A stretch of 64,000 bases of DNA from Hawksworthiomyces lignivorus (taxonomy: Eukaryota; Ascomycota; Sordariomycetes; Ophiostomatales; Ophiostomataceae), in assembly GCA_002917075.1 (NCBI GenBank), contig NTMA01000084.1:1-64000 (forward strand). Reading direction: 5' to 3'. The position numbers and the translations under genes were made by a program. The first letter of the stretch is position 1. Every line of letters begins with the position of its first letter. This document shows, one piece after another, positions 56,138 to 64,000 of this stretch. Below the pieces are notes generated by a model that did not search any database, was not told the origin of the DNA, and was given only the letters and a program-made list of their open reading frames with translations.

Positions 56138-57210
56138 GGTCTGCGGCGGTGATGGCTACGAAGAAAGGAGAGGAGGACGGGAGTAGAGAGAAACTTTTGC
56201 TGTCTGCCGACGGTGGAAACGGCTTTCTGTTTCGAGGCGGATGATCTACTTCTCTCTTCTCGCCTTGGCATCTCCATCTGTCTCTCGAGATGGCTTACGC
56301 TCTTATAGCAAACTGTGGTCTTCTACGCAGATCATTCTTCAATATGCCGGCGATTCGCATCCATTCACAAAAATCGCATCTCCGCACCTTCGTCCGGAAC
56401 CAATTTCAGTCATGGGTACCTTAAAAGCTGGGGAAGGGGGAATAAGACAGAAGAGGAAATGCAGAAAAGAGGGAGGCTAACGCCAATTAATGTTCCGGGA
56501 GGTGGTCGGGCTAGGCCAGTGCTTGTGGTTAGCCTGCCTATTTGCCACGGAAATGCATCTCCATGATGCCAAAGCACGCCCGGGAGTTTTTAACCTCTTC
56601 TTCTTCCCCCCCCCGCTTCCTCTGCTCCGCTCCACCTCCTCTCTCCCCCCTTCCCCCTAGTTGACTTCACTTTCATGTTACGACTGCTCTTCTATGTACT
56701 TTAGTTTTCATCTATGTCTTAATGTACTGCCTATTCTGTATGCAGAAATCAAGAGGCAGCTAAGAATAAGACACCACGAATCTCCACATACTCGCTGACT
56801 CTCTTTTTGCAGATACACGAGTCAAGACGGATCCACTCCATGCTCCCATCCGCTGCTATAAGTTGCCCATGTCCCCTTTGGTCGACGGCCTGTCTCTCTT
56901 TCACCATAGCTTGGCAAGCCCTGAGCTCATAGGTAGCATGTCGGCCGGGTAGCATTTCCCTTCCAGCCGTAAACTCCAGCAGAGCAAGCGAATCTCTCTG
57001 CTCATTTCCCCCTGTGTAGTATAAAAACGATTCCGACTCCTGGTTCGTCTAGCTGGCGGCCCGTAGCTCGTATGTGACCCATCTGTAGCTTGTAGCTCGC
57101 ACGTAGATCTGGAGCTGGAAACCCGGCTCTTCGGATCGTCCCTCGTCTGCGATCAACTGCTTCTCCTTCCCATTCCCATCCATTCACGTGCATCACCTTC
57201 ATCTTTACCA
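56138..57210. other. Divergent gap between two EthD-type genes
   Basis: The gap is C/T-rich near 56600-56670 and AT-richer elsewhere. It probably holds both promoters. No gene is seen. Confidence 0.5.
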
Positions 57211-57719
57211 ATGGCCGACGTCCCCCGTCCTATAGGCCCGGCGCCATCGTCCGCCGGCAAGTACGTCAAGATCACCATGTTCCTCCGGAAGCTGCCGCAC
57301 GTCTCCGACGAGCACTTCCACGCCTACTGGGCAAACAACCACGTCGCGCCCGCTCTGCGCAACAAGACCTTCCGCGAGAAGGTCCGCCGCTACAACCAGC
57401 ACCACATCACGCCCGAGACGCGCGAGCAGGCCAAGGTCTTCGGCCTGCCCGTGCTGGACTACGACGGTGTCGCCGAGATCTGGGTCGACAGCGTCGACGA
57501 CTGGATCAAGGCCGTCACTGACGAGCAGCTAGTCAAGGACGTTGACGGTAATATACTCGGTCCCGGAGCCCCTCTGGTGCAAGATGCTAACTCGCAGCTC
57601 CCTTAGGCGACGACCGCAATTTCCTTATGACGCCCATCCACGTCACGGTCGGCTTCGACCACTTGATCATCGGCGGCGACGAGTGGAAGCCCTATAATAA
57701 GGTGGATAGCCGGCTATAG
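57211..57719 (+). CDS. EthD-domain protein, two exons
   Basis: Exons 57211-57547 and 57607-57719 (intron 57548-57606, GTAATA...CCTTAG with GCTAAC branch) give 149 residues. EthD signature: KITMFLRKLPHVSDEHFHAYW followed by HVAPAL, FGLPVLDYDGVAEIWVDSVDDWIKAV, and a C-terminal strand pair reaching GDEWKPYNK. Length is right for one dimeric alpha-beta barrel subunit. Related fungal EthD proteins act in aromatic/polyketide dehydration or degradation; the role here is unknown. It is divergent from the longer two-module relative. Confidence 0.85.
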
Positions 57720-57927
57720 GGGATACAAAAAGGACGTTAGGAAAGGAGTTGGACAGGCCGTGGTAAAAGAGAAAGCTTTCAATCCAGCTTATTGTATTAG
57801 GCATGTCGCTTTGTTGAAATCTTTGTACATAAAACCCCAATAAATTATAGACAAGTACGCTCTTGTCTTTGAAAGGAAAAAAAAAAAAAAATGTATGGCA
57901 TCCTTCCCTGTTCTTCCCAGCACTGTT

Positions 57928-59503
57928 CTACAAGTCCCGCATCACCTCCCCGACGGCTCGCGCGGCGAGCCGCCGCCGCTGCGCGGGAGGCAGGCCGGCG
58001 CCCATGTCGCGGACCGCCAGCAGCTTGTGCATCATGTGCTCGATGTCTGCGGGATCACCGCTGCCAGTGCGGGCGGCGGTGCTGGCGCCGACGCTGGCCA
58101 CGTCTCTCTTGGCGCCGCTCGCCTCCTCCTGCGCGCCTTCTCCGCCTTTTCTGCCATTGTCGTCTTGGTCTTCGTCGCTGTCGCCGCCGCGGATGCCGTG
58201 GCTGGCCTCCCAGATGGCCTGCTTCAGCCCCGCAAAGTCCTCGCGGTCGAAGCCGAAGTCGAGGTTGGCCGGGTCCAGGTCGTCGAGGTCGTCCGCGTCC
58301 AGGTCCTCAAAGTTGTCCTCGAACCCGGCCGGCCCCGTCGTGCGCCGCGCGTGCTGGAACGCGCCGAAGCCGTCGTCGTTGTCGCCGCCGCCGTCGTCGT
58401 TGTCGCCGCCGCCGTCGTCTTCTTCTTCTTCTTCTTCGTCCGCCTCCCCGTCGAGCAGCCCGTTGCCCGCCGCCGCGCTCCAGTCGTTGGCCTGCAGCGC
58501 CTCCAGCACCCGCGCCAGGCCCGTCTTCTCGCCAAACTCGTTGGGGCCGGCGGCCCCGCCGCCGCCGCCCGCCTCCAGCAGCACAAACTCCAGCCCCGCC
58601 GCCGCGCACGCGTCCTCCCACGCGTCCACCTGCGCCTCCGACGGCCCCGCCGCCCCGGCCGCCGCCACGCCCACCACCAGCGCCACGCCGTCCCACGCGT
58701 CCCCGTAGTACATGTAGTCAGCGTCGGCATCGTCACCACGCGCCTCGCCGTCTTTCGCGCTGCCGGCGTCGCTGTCCTTGTCGCCGCCGCCGCCGCCGCC
58801 GCCGCTGCTGCTGTTGTCGTCGTCATCGTCGTCGCCCAGCAGATTCGGCCCGCCGCTCAGCCCCTGCCGGATGAGCCGGCCCACTTGCGCGATCAGCTCG
58901 TGCTGCTGCCGGTGGGGACCGTCCGCGGCGGCGGCGGCGGCAGCGCTCGGGAGGCTGTCTGCTGCGGCATCGTCCTCTCCGCCACCGCCGCCGCCCACGT
59001 CCACCACGACTACCACACCGCCTAGGGCCGCACGCACCTCGCGGGCCTCGTCGCCCAGGAAGGCGTCTGCCCACCGGCGGGCGGCATCTTCCGGTGATGG
59101 CTGCTGCGGCGCCTCACTAGTGTCGCCCTTTTCCTTTTCTACTGCCTCAGTCGCCTCGTCTTCACCATCACCTTCGACCGCCACAGCGTCTCCGCCCACA
59201 ATGTCCAGCCACACCGGCACGCGCGCGGTGTAGTATGGCGTGGTCAGCGGCAGCTCGTGCGTCGTCCCGGCCAGCGCGCCCGTAGCGGGGGACGGCTCTG
59301 GGTGCGAGCCGGAGAGGTCTGTCGGACGCGATCAGCTGCATCAGCAAACGGAACGTCTTGTTCAATGTCCAGGCCCTGGAAAAGCTGTGGCACAGCCTTC
59401 TCTACAGCTTCGGTGGGGGTCTACCTTTCATCACCCGGCTCAGATGCTCCTGCCCCTCTGGTAGCGCCACCGCCAGAATGCGGCGGGGGTTTTGGATCTC
59501 CAT
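57928..59503 (-). CDS. Adaptin-binding p34/Irc6-like protein, two exons
   Basis: Exons 59503-59425 and 59318-57928 (intron 59319-59424) give 489 residues. The N-terminal Ras-like adaptin-binding fold starts with MEIQNPRRILAV and holds the distinctive L(T)TPYYTARVPVWLDIV stretch after a GTTHELPL loop. The Asp/Glu/Gly-rich middle breaks the fold, which resumes with GVALVVGVA and LEFVLLEAG. The C-terminal helix carries the conserved MHKLLAVRDMGAGLPPAQRRRLAARAV block, typical of the family. In yeast and mammals Irc6/p34 (AAGAB) aids clathrin-adaptor assembly and trafficking. There is no GTPase P-loop in the usual form, as in the family. Confidence 0.8.
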
Positions 59504-60146
59504 TTGCCGACTGTTCGTCAAGAGTCGGATCAGGCCGAAAACAGTGACAAATAGAAAAATGGGCAGACAAGGGGGAGCCAAATGGCTTCTATGTATAGCT
59601 GTCGGAAAATTTTAAAAAGATTAGATGGCTACGGAGCACAGCTCGACGATCCAAGGCTCCAGTGAAACATCTCTGACTGAGAGATCTTATAGTGGGGGCA
59701 AGCAAGCTCCATCTGTCAGCTTTAGAAATAGCAGTATTAGAGCTTAAAAGCTTACTACGGTGAATATAGTGTTATTTATAGTGTGTTGCCACTTCAACTC
59801 AAGCTGCAGCAATGCCGTCTTCAATATTTCTTCAGCGTCTCAAAAAATGATCTCAATATAAAATTCTGCGCCAAGAAACGCCTATCTGCCTCCATATACT
59901 TTCCTGTCCAGGGGAGGAAACAAAACCCCCAAAATACGGGGGCAGTATGAAAAATAGATATAAATGGGGAAAGGGACAAAACCCTCCCAAATAAAAAAAC
60001 ATAAACGACTAACAGAAATCAGACTTGAGACAAAGCTCAACTGCGGCTTTTCCAACCGATCCTGAACAGAGTATATATATATATACACCCCTTTTTCATC
60101 ATCTTTTCTTTGGATCTATCGTCTCTTCTTAATGCAATTTTTTCTT
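59504..60146. other. Intergenic gap
   Basis: The gap is AT-rich, with TATATATATATA near 60071-60083. It lies between the 3' end of the transporter and the start of the p34-like gene. No gene is seen. Confidence 0.5.
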
Positions 60147-63100
60147 TTAAGACTGCTCTCCGTCGAGATCAATCAGGTTCTTGTCCTCGTAGGCCTTCTT
60201 GGCTAACTTGGCCAGGGCATCGTAGTCGCCGCTCATGTCGCACATTGAGCGGAACACGCCGTCCGTCTTCTGCATCAGCTCCCATGGGTGTCCGAACTCC
60301 ACAAGCGAGCCTCGGTCTAGAACCAGCACCTTGTCGTAGTCCGCGATCGTCTGCAGGCGATGCGCAATTGTGACGATCGTCGACGTCAGCTCGCGCAGCG
60401 TCTCCTGGATCTTGGAGTCGGTGGCGTAATCGATCGAGGCCGTGGCCTCGTCCATGAGCAGAATCGACGAATTCTTTAGCAGCGCGCGTGCAAGGCACAA
60501 CAGCTGGCGCTGGCCTTGGGAAAGATTCGTTCCAGACTCCGCGACCGACGAAGACAGATCCAGGAAGATGTTCTTATTCGTCGCCGTGGGCGTAGGTGGT
60601 GCCGTGTCCGCTGTCTCCGCTGTGTTGTTGACGGTGATGGTGACACCGCCGTTTTGGGCTGCTGCGCCTGCAGGCGGGGTCGCCACACCAGGGCTTGACG
60701 GAATGGATTCGTCCTGGCCGATGAGGTGTACGCGGCGAAGGGCCGCAAAGATCTCCTCGTCTGTGTAGATATTAAAGGGGTCCAAGTTGCTGCGGATCGT
60801 CCCCATGAATAGCGTCGGTTCTTGCGGCACGATGGTGATGGCCTCGCGCAGATCGCGCAGTCCAATGAGACCAATGTCGATGCCGTCGATGAGAACTTTG
60901 CCCGTCTCCGCCTCCAGGGCACGGAAGAGCGCCAGAGCGAGCGAGCTCTTGCCGGCGCCGGTGCGGCCCACAATGCCGACCTTCTCGTGCGGGGCAATGC
61001 GGAACGTCAAGCCGCGCAGCACAGGCTCAAGCTCGGCCCGGTACCGCGTCGTGTAGTCCACAAATTCAACAGCACCTTGGCTGGGCCAGTTCGCCGGCGG
61101 GCGGCTGTCCTCGATAACGGCGGGGGCCTCCTGCTCGACGTCGAGATATTCCTTGATCCGCTCGACCGAGTTCATGTTCTGCTCGTTCATCGAATACAGG
61201 CGCACGAGCCAGAGAATGTTCTCGGCAAAGCCGATGGCATAGCTCAGCGAGATACCCGCAGATCCGGCATCGATGACGCCTAGGCTCAGGATCACAAAGA
61301 CGCCTGCGAAGAACGCCACGAGGTCACCGAGGACGTCCGTGCGGAATGCGAGCCAGCGGTTAGCCGCCCACAGGTAGATGAAAGGGCGGATCTGCGAATT
61401 GATGCGCGACAGGTTATCGCGCACAAACCGGCGCTCGTCGCCGTAGGCTCGAATGGTCGTGACACCCGAGAGCGTCTCGCCAAACTGCTGGAACAAGGGG
61501 CTGCGCTGCACCGACTCGAGGCGCTTCAGGTCGCGCGAGGAGGTCAGGTAGAACTTGCCCAGGAAGAAGTAGAGGGCCGTAATGAACACGCCAGCAATCA
61601 GGAAGCCGGGTGTGACCATGGCGATTAGAACCAGCGTGATGACGATGCCGAGCGCGCATGTCATGACGCTGATGGCAACAGGCGCCACTTCTTGATCAAC
61701 GGCCTCGAGATCTTTGCTGAACCGGTTCATCATCTGACCAAGCGGCGTCACGTCAAAGAACTTAAACCGCGCAAAGGACACAGAGTGCATCAGCTTGCTG
61801 TGAAGCTTCCACGAAGCCGTCAGGGAGCCGTAAAAGATCCACAGGTCCCGAACAAACGCAAACATGGATCCCGCCAGGCCAATGATGGCCAGGATCAAAA
61901 TGTAGTACTGGGCGTTGACTTCTGGATGCATGGCAGCCGAGAGCGCCGAGTCAGCCTGGAAGACGGTCGAGTTCTTTGGCATCCACGTTTGTGGAATTAT
62001 TGTGATGTGGTCGGCCACGCTGGGAGAGAAGACGTGAGACAGGGACCGGGTAATAAATGAGGCCTGGCCAGCGCTGACCTGCGCCAGCGAAGACATAGTT
62101 GAGTTCCAAGACGACGATGCAATGGCTGCCGCAGCATCAATGCTTTCTTCCGCATATTGATTCGACCATTCTTTAATCCAGAGGTTGGACGCCACGAGAC
62201 TGAACTGCTGCGAACAGAAGACAAGAGCAGCGATCAACCAGAACCACCAAGAGCCCATCGAGGTCAGGTACAACTTCATCACTGGCCACTTGACTGCGCC
62301 AGTTACTCTGGACTCTTCGAGCGCATCTTGCTTTTTGCCGCTCTTGTTCTTGCTGGCCTTCTTGTTTGCATTTCCATTGCTGCTCGGTAGCGACGGGTCG
62401 GCAGCGCCACCGTTGTCGATGAGCGTTGCGCTGTCGCCTCTCTCGGCTTCATCTCCCACACTCGAAGGAACGCGGGAGGGTATGCGCGAGATGTCAGCAG
62501 CACCCGCCATGGATTTCTGCTGAACCTCTTCACCAAGCTTTCCAGAGGCGATAACCTCTTGCGACGGCCCTTGGGCTTCGATACGGCCGTTGTTCATGAC
62601 GACCACGTAGTCTGAGAAAGGAACACAGAGCGAGATATTGTGCGTAACCAAGATGCAGGTGCGGTTGCGCATCAGCGGACCGCGAATGCAGTTGTTGAAA
62701 ATCCACTGAGCAGTATGCGAATCGACAGCGCTGAGGCAGTCGTCCAGAAGCAGGTGGCGAGAATTCGAGTAAAGGGCCCGGGCAAGCGAGATGCGCTGCT
62801 TCTGGCCACCGGACAGCGTAATGCCCTTTTCGCCCACAAGAGTGTCGTCTCCGTTATCCAGCGTTTCGTTGAGGTCGTGTTCCAGAGCGCAAGCCACAAT
62901 AACGTCTCGATACCGCTGCTCGTCGAATGGCGAGGCGAACAAGATGTTCTCTTTGATAGTAGCATTTACCAGCCAAGCCTGCTGGGCAACGTAAGCACAT
63001 GTTTCCGCAAGGCCCGTCTCAGGGTCCGGTCGCACGTCCTCCCGGCTCCGGCCGCCAGGAAGGAAGACGCGGCCGTTGATCAAAGACATTTCGCCAAGTA

Positions 63101-64000
63101 AAGCCATCAGCATAGACGTCTTTCCAGAGCCGGTAGGACCGGTAATTACGTTTAGCTTGCCGATTTCAAAGTTCACGTCCAAGTCGAGAAGGCGGAAGGC
63201 CATCGAACCGTCATCGGCCACAGCAGTTTTGCTACCCCAGATAAAGTTGGCCTTATCACGGAAACCAATGACACGCTGCCCAGTAGTCTCGTCGATGTTG
63301 TCCAGGCCGAGCTGGTCAAATTTCTCTGTCTCCTCTTCAGAAAGAAACTCCTCGATACGGTCAATGGAGACCTGGGACTCTTGCACATGAGCAATCATGT
63401 CACCAAGCTGATCCAGCGGATACCGAAGCAGCATAAACAAGGAAATAGCTGTGAAGGCGACGGAAGGATACAGCGGCCGTTTCTCAACGATGGTGTAGAT
63501 GAGGAAGCAGCAAAACGTGATGAGAATGGGCACCGCGTTCCAGATGGCGACGGCGCACGCCCAGATGACGTAGCGCTTCCGCAGAGCTTCGAGCTCGGCA
63601 CGCCGCTTCTCGTCGACGATGTTGCTGAAGCGCACCTCCCAGGCGAAGTATTTGACGATGCGAATGTTCTGAAGGATCTCGTTGGTGGTGTGAATGCGCT
63701 TGTCAGTGGCAGCCATGATTGCCTTTTGGGTCGAGTTGAAGGCCTTGGCGAAGCCGATGTTGACAGGGAGGAGCAAGGCCATGATGATAAATCCAGGAAT
63801 GGCACTGGGACCCATGACGCGGTAGAGCAAATACACGGACACGGCAAGCTGTGTCGGGGCAGCAGCAAGAAGGAAGTGCAGGTACGACGTGACCTCCGAC
63901 ACCTTGAAGCTGTCAACCGACATGAGATTGATGATGGTGCCAATATTTGCCTGCTCATCGGAGCTGTCCTTGTCCTTGTCGCCGTCGCCGTCGGCCGGCG
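60147..64000 (-). CDS. ABCC-type full transporter (Yor1-like), 5' end outside window
   Basis: The frame runs off the right edge, so the N-terminal transmembrane domain is partly missing; at least 1284 residues are visible. The first visible segment (ANIGTIINLMSVDSFK) is typical of ABCC TMD1. NBD1: Walker A GPTGSGKTS, signature LSGGQKQRISLARAL, Walker B LLLDDCLSAVDSH. TMD2 has about six helices, then NBD2: Walker A GRTGAGKSSLAL, signature NLSQGQRQLLCLARALL, Walker B ILLMDEATASID. A Pro/Thr/Ala-rich insert of about 60 residues lies before the second signature. Yor1-class pumps export organic anions, oligomycin and xenobiotics at the plasma membrane. The substrate here is unknown. Confidence 0.93.
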   Translation of the reverse strand, partial: PADGDGDKDKDSSDEQANIGTIINLMSVDSFKVSEVTSYLHFLLAAAPTQLAVSVYLLYRVMGPSAIPGFIIMALLLPVNIGFAKAFNSTQKAIMAATDKRIHTTNEILQNIRIVKYFAWEVRFSNIVDEKRRAELEALRKRYVIWACAVAIWNAVPILITFCCFLIYTIVEKRPLYPSVAFTAISLFMLLRYPLDQLGDMIAHVQESQVSIDRIEEFLSEEETEKFDQLGLDNIDETTGQRVIGFRDKANFIWGSKTAVADDGSMAFRLLDLDVNFEIGKLNVITGPTGSGKTSMLMALLGEMSLINGRVFLPGGRSREDVRPDPETGLAETCAYVAQQAWLVNATIKENILFASPFDEQRYRDVIVACALEHDLNETLDNGDDTLVGEKGITLSGGQKQRISLARALYSNSRHLLLDDCLSAVDSHTAQWIFNNCIRGPLMRNRTCILVTHNISLCVPFSDYVVVMNNGRIEAQGPSQEVIASGKLGEEVQQKSMAGAADISRIPSRVPSSVGDEAERGDSATLIDNGGAADPSLPSSNGNANKKASKNKSGKKQDALEESRVTGAVKWPVMKLYLTSMGSWWFWLIAALVFCSQQFSLVASNLWIKEWSNQYAEESIDAAAAIASSSWNSTMSSLAQVSAGQASFITRSLSHVFSPSVADHITIIPQTWMPKNSTVFQADSALSAAMHPEVNAQYYILILAIIGLAGSMFAFVRDLWIFYGSLTASWKLHSKLMHSVSFARFKFFDVTPLGQMMNRFSKDLEAVDQEVAPVAISVMTCALGIVITLVLIAMVTPGFLIAGVFITALYFFLGKFYLTSSRDLKRLESVQRSPLFQQFGETLSGVTTIRAYGDERRFVRDNLSRINSQIRPFIYLWAANRWLAFRTDVLGDLVAFFAGVFVILSLGVIDAGSAGISLSYAIGFAENILWLVRLYSMNEQNMNSVERIKEYLDVEQEAPAVIEDSRPPANWPSQGAVEFVDYTTRYRAELEPVLRGLTFRIAPHEKVGIVGRTGAGKSSLALALFRALEAETGKVLIDGIDIGLIGLRDLREAITIVPQEPTLFMGTIRSNLDPFNIYTDEEIFAALRRVHLIGQDESIPSSPGVATPPAGAAAQNGGVTITVNNTAETADTAPPTPTATNKNIFLDLSSSVAESGTNLSQGQRQLLCLARALLKNSSILLMDEATASIDYATDSKIQETLRELTSTIVTIAHRLQTIADYDKVLVLDRGSLVEFGHPWELMQKTDGVFRSMCDMSGDYDALAKLAKKAYEDKNLIDLDGEQS

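Noticed and set aside
1..64000. tRNA, rRNA, CRISPR and transposase genes
   Set aside because: I searched by eye for tRNA box motifs, transposase or reverse-transcriptase signatures and spaced direct repeats, and found none convincing; CRISPR is not expected in a fungus.

Overview
The window is a piece of nuclear chromosome from a filamentous ascomycete (Pezizomycotina, most likely a sordariomycete). Reasons: short introns of about 50-140 bp with GT...AG ends and a CTAAC-type branch point; GC-rich exons separated by AT-richer, pyrimidine-tract-laden gaps; and typical families (HET, NB-ARC-TPR, EthD, Bim1/X325, Akr1, ABCC transporters). All functions are read from sequence motifs; nothing was searched or measured. 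Exon joins were worked out by hand from splice signals, reading frame and family conservation.

Layout. 1-12 kb: a trypsin-fold protein with an intact His/Asp/Ser triad; a GPI-anchored copper-binding Bim1/X325 protein divergent from a ferric/cupric reductase across a 3-kb shared promoter gap; and an arginyl-tRNA synthetase with two in-frame starts that look mitochondrial and cytosolic. 12-40 kb: an accessory, immunity-like island with a variant protein kinase, an alpha/beta hydrolase, a HET-NB-ARC-TPR NLR interrupted by one in-frame TAG, a zinc-knuckle HET protein, a four-helix-bundle (HeLo-like) pseudokinase, a kinase-ankyrin fusion assembled here from five exons, a secreted subtilase and another HET protein. 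40-64 kb: mostly housekeeping genes: BolA, an uncharacterised 856-residue protein, cystathionine beta-synthase, SRP receptor beta, the palmitoyltransferase Akr1, two divergent EthD-type proteins, an adaptin-binding p34/Irc6-like protein, and the C-terminal part of an ABCC (Yor1-like) transporter that runs off the right edge.

How the genes may work together. The Bim1/X325 protein and the reductase look like a surface metal-acquisition pair. The most interesting locus is the tail-to-tail pair at 25.2-31.1 kb. One gene combines a predicted N-terminal helical bundle with a kinase fold that has lost all three catalytic motifs, the architecture of MLKL. Its neighbour is a predicted active non-RD kinase with a long ankyrin tail, an architecture like RIPK4/ANKK1. 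Next to HET and NLR genes, this suggests a necroptosis-like fungal cell-death or allorecognition module. That is inference from architecture and needs experimental proof.
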